Below are positions 24,638 to 31,364 of a DNA stretch of 55,717 nucleotides, piece by piece; positions within the stretch are counted from its first letter, which is position 1; each line of letters begins with the position of its first letter. Source of the stretch: Leptospira andrefontaineae. Lineage in GTDB: Bacteria > Spirochaetota > Leptospiria > Leptospirales > Leptospiraceae. The translations under genes were made by a program, and so were the position numbers. The DNA lies in contig NZ_RQEY01000024.1 of the NCBI RefSeq assembly GCF_004770105.1, forward strand, positions 1-55,717, read 5' to 3'. Under the pieces are notes generated by a model, which did no database searches, was not told where the DNA came from, and saw only the letters and a program-made list of their open reading frames with translations.

Positions 24638-25004
24638 GCCCCCAATTTCTTCGAGACTTGCGAACTTTTTCAAACTCTACCTTTAGTAAATCGAAGGCTT
24701 TGTTCGACTCAGCGAGCTCGCGTTTTAATTTGCGATTTTCTAATATCGCATTTCGTAACTGCGGAAGTCTTTTCCTAACAGTTTGGATCGCTCTGAACGG
24801 TTTGAACGCAGGGCGCAATTGCTTGTAATTTTCTTTCGTTACAAGAAAGAGAGTGGATTTGAGATCCTCTTCTTTCGGAGCGATATCGTAGAGCTCCTTC
24901 ATTATAAGCTGATCCGAGGTAAGTTTATCGACGGTTTTCTTTAGACCATCGATCTCCTGATCCATCAGCTTGGTGAGGTTGGACATCTGATTCTTTTCAG
25001 CCAT
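24630..25004 (-). CDS. Coiled-coil hypothetical protein
   Basis: 124 residues, ATG 25004 overlapping the upstream stop (TGATG). Coiled coil at both ends (IDGLKKTVDKLT and LRNAILENRKLKRELAESNK). Unknown, but coupled to the recombination ATPase. Confidence 0.55.
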   Translation of the reverse strand: MAEKNQMSNLTKLMDQEIDGLKKTVDKLTSDQLIMKELYDIAPKEEDLKSTLFLVTKENYKQLRPAFKPFRAIQTVRKRLPQLRNAILENRKLKRELAESNKAFDLLKVEFEKVRKSRRNWGHA

Positions 25005-25189
25005 CACACCCTCCCCGCTTTGACTAGCGATTCCATCGCAGAGAACTTTTCCTCTACGAGCTCCATATACCCTTCGTCACGCAGAAACCCGCATAACTCT
25101 TCCGTGTTCGCGGAGTATCCGTTTCGATTCTGAAACACGATCCTCGCTTCGCTCACGATCTTTCCGATTCCGGCTTTAGTGTTCATCAT
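25004..25189 (-). CDS. Small hypothetical protein
   Basis: 61 residues from ATG 25189 (ATG-ATG; TTGGAGTGT upstream). A longer version from 25348 would overlap the zinc-finger gene and a perfect hairpin, so the short form is preferred. Helical, no motif recognised. Confidence 0.5.
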   Translation of the reverse strand: MMNTKAGIGKIVSEARIVFQNRNGYSANTEELCGFLRDEGYMELVEEKFSAMESLVKAGRV

Positions 25190-25271
25190 ACACTCCAAAA
25201 TTGGTTGACATTCGGAGCGGACTGGGAGAGGTATTTCTCTATAACCATTTTCAAAGAGAGCAATCTCAACC

Positions 25272-25300
25272 GAGCTCGGCGCCAACCGAGCTCTTTTTTT
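25272..25300 (+). terminator. Rho-independent terminator facing rightward, against the operon
   Basis: GAGCTCGG (25272-25279) pairs perfectly with CCGAGCTC (25286-25293), 6-base loop, then seven T at 25294-25300. It is correctly oriented only for plus-strand RNA, yet no plus-strand gene lies to its left. It suggests a short antisense RNA over the zinc-finger gene/25189 gene junction. Confidence 0.7.
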
Positions 25301-25472
25301 ATCCGCACAACTCGCGGAACTTTCGTTCCGAACCCCGCCTGACATCATCGATCACAGGAATTAATCTCCTGAACCAGATGCCGAGGCACTCTCTACAAAG
25401 GTCGAATTGGAAGAGATTTGGTGTCTCGGTTCCACATCCTTTGCAAATTTCCTTCTTCACATCTCCTTCCAT
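25299..25472 (-). CDS. 57-residue zinc-finger protein
   Basis: ATG 25472 (GAGGT upstream), stop TAA 25301-25299. Knuckles CKGCGTETP and LCRECLG, then a hydrophobic/basic helix (IWFRRLIPVIDDVRR). First protein gene after the structured non-coding region, so likely an early regulator; function unknown. Confidence 0.65.
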   Translation of the reverse strand: MEGDVKKEICKGCGTETPNLFQFDLCRECLGIWFRRLIPVIDDVRRGSERKFRELCG

Positions 25473-25537
25473 CAAACCTCACCAGATGTCTTTGCTTTCC
25501 TTAGAAACCAATGACGAGTGATGGAACGAATCCTTTT

Positions 25538-25643
25538 GTTTTGGATTCTCGGAGTTCCTCATTCAGCACGGGATGAATGAGGTTCCGGATTTTTCGGCGT
25601 TTACTCGCGCAGTGCTATGTCCGGCACTCCGACGATCCAAAAC
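25538..25643. other. Branched inverted-repeat element
   Basis: Outer arms 25538-25555 and 25626-25643 pair at 16 of 18 positions (TTTTGGAT...CGGAGT type). Inside are a perfect 8-bp hairpin CCTCATTC/GAATGAGG (25557-25582 region), a CCG/CGG hairpin and AGTGC/GCACT. The layout is a four-way branched RNA or cruciform. It begins 6 bases after the tRNA-like gene on the minus strand. Confidence 0.6.
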
Positions 25644-25649
25644 CTTATC

Positions 25650-25721
25650 GCGGGGAAGGGATTAGAACCCTTGACTTTCGGGATATGAGCCCGATGTTCT
25701 AATCAGCTAAACTACCGCCGC
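25650..25721 (-). tRNA. tRNA-like gene, anticodon CAT (Met/Ile-type), imperfect acceptor
   Basis: Reading leftward: D arm GTTTAGCTGATTAGAAC, anticodon stem TCGGG/CCCGA with loop CTCATAT (anticodon CAT), variable AAGTC, T arm AAGGG-TTCTAAT-CCCTT. All arms are canonical except the acceptor: GCGGCGG against CCCCGC pairs only with a C-C mismatch or a one-base bulge. No CCA is encoded. It may be a working phage tRNA, a decayed one or a decoy. Confidence 0.6.
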
Positions 25722-26052
25722 AATCTCGCTGTTTCCACTATCGCAGGAAAGGCAACTCATCGTCCGAATTTCACGGAGGGGGATCGGGCTTTCACCCTAT
25801 AACCCCAAATCAGAATCGTACTCATAGGATTCTCGGAGCTCCCAAAGCTTACCATATGGGATTTGGGTTCCGGTCTCATACGGGTGGGGAGACTTTTTTT
25901 CCCACCTACTTGGGCTGTTTCTCTGATCAGCCTTCCTGAACCACGAGGTTTCAATACATTCAGGAATCCGATCTAACAAGAGAGTCTTTAAACCGAGCTG
26001 CCAAGCTCCGACAATCCTACGTTGTATTATTATTTTCTAATGCACCTCCTTT

Positions 26053-26085
26053 GAAAAAGAGCCCAGGGAGAAATCCTCCCCAGGG
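26053..26085 (-). terminator. Terminator of the Cro-like gene
   Basis: Leftward hairpin: GGGAG/CTCCC extended by two wobble and two GC pairs (arms 26076-26084 and 26062-26070), loop of about five, then TCTTTTTC. Sits 26 bases past the Cro-like stop. It could be the point where antitermination would open the early operon. Confidence 0.65.
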
Positions 26086-26110
26086 ACCGGAATGTTGTTG
26101 GAACGGAGAT

Positions 26111-26419
26111 TCATACAGCGAGCTTCCTCAGAACTTCTGCCCGTTGTTTTCTCGGAACTTCGCGGAGATCCACAGGCGTTCTTCCGTGATTGATGCGAAG
26201 CTTTTTCCGAAGAAAGTTTAGAACGATTTTGTTGTGCGCGTGGCCGTTAACTGTATCGCGTATCGTGTTGTAGCAAACATGTGGATCGATTTCCTTTTCG
26301 ATCCTACGCATAGTCCATTTCCCTTTGTTGTCCGCTGGAACATCCTCGATCGCACGATGGAGCTCCAAAGGAGACATAGGTCCCAAATTGGATATAGGTT
26401 GCGTAATTTCCCTGGACAT
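26111..26419 (-). CDS. Cro-like/early DNA-binding protein
   Basis: 102 residues, ATG 26419. Small, basic, helical; residues ~28-70 suit a helix-turn-helix (WTMRRIEKEIDPHVCYNTIRDTVNGHAH). Divergent from the repressor across an operator region, so it is placed as the Cro counterpart. No Shine-Dalgarno is obvious. Followed by a terminator. Confidence 0.6.
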   Translation of the reverse strand: MSREITQPISNLGPMSPLELHRAIEDVPADNKGKWTMRRIEKEIDPHVCYNTIRDTVNGHAHNKIVLNFLRKKLRINHGRTPVDLREVPRKQRAEVLRKLAV

Positions 26420-26442
26420 CAGTAAATACCCGAAAATGTCAA

Positions 26443-26460
26443 TTTGGCGTTAGTGCCAAA
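26443..26460. promoter_or_regulatory. Operator 1 in the immunity switch
   Basis: TTTGGC-6 bases-GCCAAA dyad between the divergent Cro-like and repressor genes. Half-site TTGGC is shared with operator 2. Confidence 0.6.
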
Positions 26461-26463
26461 ATG

Positions 26464-26492
26464 ACCATATGTGCCAATGGCACAAATTGCAA
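26464..26492 (-). promoter_or_regulatory. Leftward early promoter with embedded operator
   Basis: TTGCAA (26492-26487), a 17-base spacer, then TATGGT (26469-26464) on the minus strand. The spacer contains the perfect palindrome of operator 2, so repressor binding would block RNA polymerase directly. Confidence 0.5.
26470..26484. promoter_or_regulatory. Operator 2, perfect 15-bp palindrome
   Basis: TGTGCCA-A-TGGCACA, perfect. Its centre is the A of the first in-frame ATG of the repressor, so the repressor would bind its own start region. A third, partial copy (TTGGCACA at 26508-26515) lies 30 bp to the right. Confidence 0.7.
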
Positions 26493-26902
26493 GCACAAAA
26501 ATTACCATTGGCACATTTTTGAATAATACAGGACAAAGGCTAGAAGAGGCTCTGGAAATCCTTGGGGTTTCCCGTGAGGCATTACGAGACAAGATTGGTG
26601 TCGAATTGTCCACGATTAGCCGTTATATTAATGGGAAACGTGAAATCCCTGAGCCGACATTACGACTGATCGCATCCATTTACAAAATTTCCTACACGTG
26701 GCTGAAAGATGGCCTAGGGGAAATGTTCGAAGCTGGAGCCTTAAATGCAGTAGAAACGGACTTAAAGGTCCATGATCGAATCTGGAGAAAGCTTGCGAAG
26801 GATCCGGATTTACTGGAAGCAGTGAGGATCTTGGTGGAGGAACTTCCCGAAGCGGATCGCGAAGTGGTAATCAATATGATCCTGAGGCTGAAAGGAAAGT
26901 AA
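26471..26902 (+). CDS. CI-like prophage repressor (helix-turn-helix)
   Basis: 143 residues if started at GTG 26471 (ATG 26477 or TTG 26519 also in frame; the operators overlap the first two, so a later start is possible). HTH at ~27-58: VSREALRDKIGVELSTISRYINGKREIPEPTLRLIASIY. C-terminal ~60 residues are charged helix; no LexA-type autocleavage domain is visible, so induction must work differently. Stops 8 bases before the convergent protease gene. Confidence 0.8.
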   Translation: MPMAQIASTKITIGTFLNNTGQRLEEALEILGVSREALRDKIGVELSTISRYINGKREIPEPTLRLIASIYKISYTWLKDGLGEMFEAGALNAVETDLKVHDRIWRKLAKDPDLLEAVRILVEELPEADREVVINMILRLKGK

Positions 26903-26910
26903 GAAAGAAC

Positions 26911-27615
26911 TTATTTTTTTAGGATCACACCGAAACTTGGGATCTTACTCTGCTTGAAAGGCATCCCAGGAAGATAATATTCGTAAGCTTCGTTTTGTTC
27001 TAAGTTTTCAGACGAATTGTAAAGACCACGAACGTTCGCAATGTCGTGCTGAGATACTGCAGAAAATCCGGGTATCGAATCCTTGTACATTACCGATCCA
27101 ATATCTGACGAATGGTCAAGACCAAGGCAGTGTCCGATCTCGTGAGTGAGCGTCTTTTGTATTTCCGATTCATAGAGCTCTATATACGATGGGGAGTGAT
27201 CAGAAAACTTTATTCCTAATCCTAAAGCAATGTTCACGGTTTCACGGATGCGATCAGTCCGAACGATAAGTATCGATTTAGAAATTATATTTTCGGAAAA
27301 GTCTTTCGTACAACGACCAGTTCCAATAGGACTAGCTAGGAAATCCACACACGCATCCAGATCGAAACCGGTCAGTCCATCGCAATCCCCGTCTGAAAAA
27401 TAGATTAGGTTCTTTGCATCCAGGATCCTTCCTAAGATCGGATACACATCGATTCCAACTCCCCAAAGCGAAGCAGCTTTAAATACCTTTTTCTGAGTTT
27501 CATCCGCTGGATGTGCAATCCGTAGAAGTGCCTTGTTCTCTTCGGAGATATCATGGTCCGGAGTATTGTGTGCGCAGAATAGGTTTAGAAGGATTAAGAG
27601 AGCTAAGATTTTCAT
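26911..27615 (-). CDS. Secreted metzincin-type metalloprotease lipoprotein
   Basis: 234 residues from ATG 27615 (GGGAAG upstream); earlier in-frame starts lie in the promoter. Signal peptide with lipobox LLNLFC (Cys14). Zinc site HEIGHCLGLDH (158-168) and Met-turn SVMY (174-177) define a metzincin. It would sit on the cell surface or in the periplasm and degrade protein. Not a virion gene: likely lysogen cargo affecting host physiology. Convergent with the repressor. Confidence 0.85.
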   Translation of the reverse strand: MKILALLILLNLFCAHNTPDHDISEENKALLRIAHPADETQKKVFKAASLWGVGIDVYPILGRILDAKNLIYFSDGDCDGLTGFDLDACVDFLASPIGTGRCTKDFSENIISKSILIVRTDRIRETVNIALGLGIKFSDHSPSYIELYESEIQKTLTHEIGHCLGLDHSSDIGSVMYKDSIPGFSAVSQHDIANVRGLYNSSENLEQNEAYEYYLPGMPFKQSKIPSFGVILKK

Positions 27616-27635
27616 ATCTTCCCTGGTATGGAAGA

Positions 27636-27690
27636 ATCGTAGCAAGGTGGGTACAAAATGTAAACAGTAAAATGAGTACATTTTGTACCC
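27636..27690 (-). promoter_or_regulatory. Protease promoter with 14-bp inverted-repeat operator
   Basis: Perfect 14-bp arms GGGTACAAAATGTA (27649-27662) and TACATTTTGTACCC (27677-27690), 14-base gap. On the minus strand TTTACA (27664-27659), 17 bases, TACGAT (27641-27636) make a promoter whose -35 and spacer overlap the proximal arm. A transcription factor dimer would control the protease. Confidence 0.6.
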
Positions 27691-27727
27691 AGATGACATA
27701 ATTTGGAAAAAAGTTAGGAAAAATTGC

Positions 27728-28630
27728 CTATTTCAAATAATTCCCAAACCTCTTCGCAATAATTTTCGCCCGAAGAGTATCGTCCCATTCAGTTCCAAGA
27801 AGTAGCATGTGGTTTTGTAGAATCACTCGGTGGACAAGGAAGGCCTTTTGTTTGAGCGACTTTATCCGATACTCAGAAGGATCCAAGAAGCTGTACAATC
27901 CCATCACTGGAATATTCGAGTAACGTGTTAAGAAAGGAACGGATTCCCCTGCGAGCAGCTTATCTTTAATTTCGAATGCATCGTAATGTAAAATTGCAAC
28001 TGCCCAAAGAACTGCAGAGATCCCGAGACCGATCGCTGAATATTGAGCCACAAAAATTCCGAGGAGCGGAAAAACATATACACAAAGAATTGATCCAACT
28101 AGTCCGATACTTGCTCCCAGGAGAAGTAAGAAACTCCGAACCCGGTTCATCCCACGAGAGCGAGTGATCCCCTTTCCCATCAATCCGATCGACCAGAGAA
28201 TGTATACTGCAGAATACATTATTAGGGTGTGATACTTCCAAGTCGCTTTGTAGGAAAATTTCGCTGGCTCTCGTATCTCAACCGCTTCGCAAGAAACAGT
28301 GACGACTAGAAAGAAACCGATACAAAGTGAATTAAGGATCCGGAAAAAAGGTGAGAGGTTTTCTGATATTCCCACTACCTGACGGACAACCAGGTAGAGC
28401 AGGAACGGGACAAGAACAACCGGAATCAAAGTCCAGTTAAGAGCCAACTCACGAAGCTCAAAAGGAAGAGCAATCCGGAACCCAAGACAAGCGAGCCAAC
28501 CAAAGAGAGCGACCGACAAAAGAAAGTAGGTCGTCTGAAGTCTATTCCTTGGTTGGGCGGAGTATACATAGCCTCCCAAAAGAAGGATAAAAGCTGCCAC
28601 CAGTATACTTGTCAAATTTATAGAATTCAT
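27728..28630 (-). CDS. 7TM sensor-like membrane protein (histidine-kinase N-terminal 7TM type)
   Basis: 300 residues, ATG 28630. Seven to eight hydrophobic helices in the first ~215 residues, resembling the N-terminal 7TM module of histidine kinases. Then a soluble tail of ~85 residues with no kinase, HAMP or GGDEF motif. It follows the FeeM-like gene by 21 bases. It could sense the signal made by that enzyme and pass it on through the tail; inferred. Confidence 0.6.
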   Translation of the reverse strand: MNSINLTSILVAAFILLLGGYVYSAQPRNRLQTTYFLLSVALFGWLACLGFRIALPFELRELALNWTLIPVVLVPFLLYLVVRQVVGISENLSPFFRILNSLCIGFFLVVTVSCEAVEIREPAKFSYKATWKYHTLIMYSAVYILWSIGLMGKGITRSRGMNRVRSFLLLLGASIGLVGSILCVYVFPLLGIFVAQYSAIGLGISAVLWAVAILHYDAFEIKDKLLAGESVPFLTRYSNIPVMGLYSFLDPSEYRIKSLKQKAFLVHRVILQNHMLLLGTEWDDTLRAKIIAKRFGNYLK

Positions 28631-28651
28631 GTACCCTTTGAAACACGGTTA

Positions 28652-29293
28652 CTACACCTTTGCCGCAATTTGGTGTAAAGTGGTTTTTGAGATTTCTACG
28701 ATCTGTAGCAGAGCTAACTCCCCTTTCAGTTCGAATCCCGGAAAATATACCGGTCCAGGGAATCTTTCCGACACTCGAGCACCCGCTTCTAAATAAATTG
28801 ATTGGATTCCTTCTAGAACTGGGTTGTACATTCCGTAAACCATGTCGAATCCCTGTTTTATGCAATAATTCGCGACTACAGCGAAATTTATTTTTGCCGC
28901 CTTCGCTCCGTTAAGCGTTCTTTCGAATGCCACTGAGTTCCAATCTGCTACGTTATCCTCCAATAGCGCGTACCTGATTTGGGGTATGGAATTGTGTTTT
29001 ATAGCCTGTTCTAACGGAATAAAATTTTCAGGTTTTTTTTCTACGATCCTCATCGCCGAGAGAATTTGATCTCCTAATGTGACATAAAACCATGTTGACC
29101 AGGGATCTAAATCGATGTTTTTATAAGGAGAATTTACGTATCCTGCTTCGGAATATATTCTGGAAATAAATTGTTTCAGTGCTGCGAGCTCTTCCGGAGC
29201 GGAGACTCCTTCAATAATTCGAATCTGAAATGCCCCTTTTTTCGTGGCTGGGAGCAATGTTTTTGTAGTTGGTTCTAACGTTTTAAGAGACAT
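28652..29293 (-). CDS. FeeM/LuxI-like N-acyl amino acid (acyl-signal) synthase
   Basis: 213 residues, ATG 29293. GNAT-like: LAALKQFISRIYSEAGYV, then STWFYVTLGDQILSAMRIVEK, a NSVAFERTLNGAKAAKINFAV strand-helix and ARVSERFPGPVYFPG near the end. Such enzymes use acyl carriers to make N-acyl amino acids or related signals. No Shine-Dalgarno; TATAAT lies 7 bases before ATG, so the mRNA is probably leaderless. Confidence 0.65.
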   Translation of the reverse strand: MSLKTLEPTTKTLLPATKKGAFQIRIIEGVSAPEELAALKQFISRIYSEAGYVNSPYKNIDLDPWSTWFYVTLGDQILSAMRIVEKKPENFIPLEQAIKHNSIPQIRYALLEDNVADWNSVAFERTLNGAKAAKINFAVVANYCIKQGFDMVYGMYNPVLEGIQSIYLEAGARVSERFPGPVYFPGFELKGELALLQIVEISKTTLHQIAAKV

Positions 29294-29299
29294 AATATT

Positions 29300-29332
29300 A
29301 TTATAATAGACTCAAAAATGCCATTTTGACTA
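29300..29332 (-). promoter_or_regulatory. Promoter and dyad of the FeeM-like gene (leaderless)
   Basis: TATAAT (29305-29300) sits only 6 bases from the ATG at 29293, so transcription would start at or near the start codon. Just upstream, TCAAAAATGCCATTTTGA (29312-29329) is an imperfect dyad placed to act as an operator. Confidence 0.5.
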
Positions 29333-29367
29333 CAAAAATTTGCGAAAAATTGACTGACCCTTTTGGG

Positions 29368-30096
29368 TTAGTCTTCGATGTCGAATAACGTATTTTCTTG
29401 TTTCTTCTTGCGAGGTGCGATATCGGACGGGATCCGCGTTGCGATCACCCAAGATGAGGGGTACGAGTTGATCAGCTTCGAAAGTTTTTCGGGATCGTTG
29501 TACGAAGGGTCCAACCAAGCTTCCAGATTCTCATCCGCGAGAATGACCGGCTGTCTCCAACGGTTTTCTCCGTGGTTGTGGATTTCCTTCATTCGATCGT
29601 TGGCTTCCTGAGTGAGAATAGTACACCAATGCTCTTTCACTTTCGTTTTCGGATTTATATCCTCCCCATAAATTCCGGCAAAGACGAAAGATTCCCGGCC
29701 AGCGATTTCTATCTTAGTATTGTGTTTTATTTTCTCCGTCTCGTATTCCCATTCGTAGAATGCCGTTGCGGGAATAAGGCAACGATTGTGGGTTGAATAT
29801 TTTCCCCAGTGCTTTGAGGAGAAAATGTTTTCCGATTTACTATTGGCTATTCTTGTCGGTGCCCATGGTGGATAGTTTCCCCAAATTCTAATCTCCGGAG
29901 TTACCGCCTCCCCATCGTGCGAAACACAAAATACATCATACCCAGGATAATAAACCGGTCTGTCAGGTAGTGGTGGATTTGGAAAACTTTCGGTACCGAA
30001 TGGAAACTTATATTCGGAGTCTGCAAATGTGACTTTGATCCAGCGCTGGGTTCCATCCTTTAGGGTAATGAGTTGAGCGCTGAATCGATTACACAT
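29368..30096 (-). CDS. SRAP (HMCES/YedK) family DNA-protein crosslink protein
   Basis: 242 residues, ATG 30096. Starts MCNRF, where Cys2 forms a covalent bond with abasic sites. NRCLIPATAFYEWEYE supplies the catalytic glutamate; HNHGENRWRQPVIL corresponds to the family's late His motif, with extra residues. Protects abasic sites in ssDNA; may guard phage DNA in the SOS response. Confidence 0.9.
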   Translation of the reverse strand: MCNRFSAQLITLKDGTQRWIKVTFADSEYKFPFGTESFPNPPLPDRPVYYPGYDVFCVSHDGEAVTPEIRIWGNYPPWAPTRIANSKSENIFSSKHWGKYSTHNRCLIPATAFYEWEYETEKIKHNTKIEIAGRESFVFAGIYGEDINPKTKVKEHWCTILTQEANDRMKEIHNHGENRWRQPVILADENLEAWLDPSYNDPEKLSKLINSYPSSWVIATRIPSDIAPRKKKQENTLFDIED

Positions 30097-30108
30097 AATG
30101 ACATGAGC

Positions 30109-30528
30109 CTACGTTGTTGAGTGAGATACCAGAATTTTCGCGTATGCATGTTTTACGACATGCCACGTGAAAGCGCTGTGAGTCGCTGATCCTTTTATCT
30201 TAAATTTTGGCTTAGGCGAGAAAATAAAATTATTTCTAGGAACCACAACCACCTCTGCCCTATCGCAAATAATCATATCACCTTTATTCCTTGCTGGAAT
30301 GGACCGGATCATACCCTTTTCATCCTTTGTAATGAACGGGCAATTCTCGTTTTCCTCAGTCGAATGATCTATCTGTTTCGCAATTAAGCACCTGATATTG
30401 AAATCTACAGTATATCCATGCACTCTCTGGGCTCTGTAGAGCAATTCACCGTTATTTTTGGGTGGTTTCCTAGAAGAACCGTGAAGGATTTTTCCTTCGA
30501 TTGAGTCACCAATCGCATAATATTCCAC
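30109..30528 (-). CDS. Hypothetical protein
   Basis: 139 residues from GTG 30528, 4 bases after the previous stop. Beta-rich (DMIICDRAEVVVVPRNN) with a basic C-terminal half (FSPKPKFKIKGS). Not recognised; lies in the lysogen cargo block. Confidence 0.5.
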   Translation of the reverse strand: MEYYAIGDSIEGKILHGSSRKPPKNNGELLYRAQRVHGYTVDFNIRCLIAKQIDHSTEENENCPFITKDEKGMIRSIPARNKGDMIICDRAEVVVVPRNNFIFSPKPKFKIKGSATHSAFTWHVVKHAYAKILVSHSTT

Positions 30529-30532
30529 GGAT

Positions 30533-31096
30533 CTATCGATTTATAATTTCAAAGGCTTTATTTGCAAGACTCAAATCTGTACGAAACATGATAGCAATCT
30601 CTGTCGGATCCAACCGGGCACCTAACATAATCTCCAAATCTGCTACTTTTTCTGCAAGCACCCTTGGTTCGTAAACCTCGATACCATCGAAATATTCACG
30701 AGCAATTTCGTCATAAATTTCATTATCAATTTCCTTCTTCGCAAAGCTAAGTTGGTACCCTAAGAACTCTCTATGGGACTTAAGATTCTTATAAACTTTT
30801 CGAAGCAATTGCAAACTTCTTTCTGGTGAGGCCACAACGGGTGCATGGTGATATGGACCAGCTGCCAACACAGCTGCAATTTGAGATCTACCTTCCTCTA
30901 ACGAGTTGATACGGTGAAATCGGCTAACATCTACGGCAACAAAGAGAGATTTGTCATCATGAATGTTCCATGTCAAATGATTCTGAGTAGCGCTCATTTC
31001 AACTTTTTCTGCGGACGTAAATCGTAAACCTTCAATCGAAGCATTTCCAAGATGAGTTCTAAATTTTCTTCGCAATTGACTTTTCATAAATCTCAT
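30533..31096 (-). CDS. Hypothetical protein (pair with 31059-31364)
   Basis: 187 residues from ATG 31096, which has AAGGAG 4 bases upstream; earlier starts would sit further inside the preceding gene. Basic N-terminus, central beta part (LFVAVDVSRFHRI), helical C-terminus (DPTEIAIMFRTDLSLANKAFEI). It overlaps the preceding gene by 38 bases; a toxin-antitoxin-like or immunity pair is possible but not shown. Confidence 0.5.
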   Translation of the reverse strand: MRFMKSQLRRKFRTHLGNASIEGLRFTSAEKVEMSATQNHLTWNIHDDKSLFVAVDVSRFHRINSLEEGRSQIAAVLAAGPYHHAPVVASPERSLQLLRKVYKNLKSHREFLGYQLSFAKKEIDNEIYDEIAREYFDGIEVYEPRVLAEKVADLEIMLGARLDPTEIAIMFRTDLSLANKAFEIINR

Positions 31097-31364
31097 CGAT
31101 CTCCTTTTTAAGTTGAAGAAAGCCATTTCTATCCATTGCAATTTTTGAGACAACCATCAGCCCTTCTTTCGAAGGATCTAAATCACTGACTCCTAATGCG
31201 TGGTTGGCTAATGCCTGATAGTCCATTTGATAGAAAGATAGCGCGAATATTTCGGAAATCCTACATACCTTTGCAAAATCTGCCCGGTCATAGAGCATCC
31301 GATCGGAATTTCCTATGCCTGTAAATTCAACGTAACCTTCTAGTTCATCGGGATTTGAACTCAT
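31059..31364 (-). CDS. Hypothetical small protein, first gene of the cargo operon
   Basis: 101 residues from ATG 31364. Acidic N-terminus (SSNPDELEGYVEF), charged C-terminus ending KKI. Transcribed divergently from parA with a ~150-base AT-rich gap. Not recognised. Confidence 0.5.
   Translation of the reverse strand: MSSNPDELEGYVEFTGIGNSDRMLYDRADFAKVCRISEIFALSFYQMDYQALANHALGVSDLDPSKEGLMVVSKIAMDRNGFLQLKKEIDEIYEKSIAKKI

Larger units (their letters stand above)
25473..26052. other. 580-bp non-coding, hairpin-rich region with tRNA-like element
   Basis: No ORF here has a ribosome site or coding character. Perfect stems include TTCCTGAA/TTCAGGAA (25933-25940 with 25959-25966), GGTGGG/CCCACC, and CCCAAATC/GATTTGGG enclosing AGAATC/GATTCT, besides the tRNA-like and branched elements listed separately. 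It lies directly after the terminator of the Cro-like gene, so it should be transcribed separately if at all. Confidence 0.55.

Noticed and set aside
25190..25348. N-terminal extension of the 61-residue protein at 25004-25189
   Set aside because: It would overlap the zinc-finger gene and cross a perfect hairpin; ATG 25189 is better supported.
25757..25979. Two 60-65 codon ORFs in the non-coding region
   Set aside because: No ribosome sites, odd composition, and they run through strong hairpins; treated as chance.
26042..26052. Perfect ribosome-site sequence AAAGGAGGTG on the minus strand (its complement looks like the 16S 3' end)
   Set aside because: No start codon with a usable frame follows (GTG-CAT-TAG), so it is probably chance or a decoy; not enough to call.
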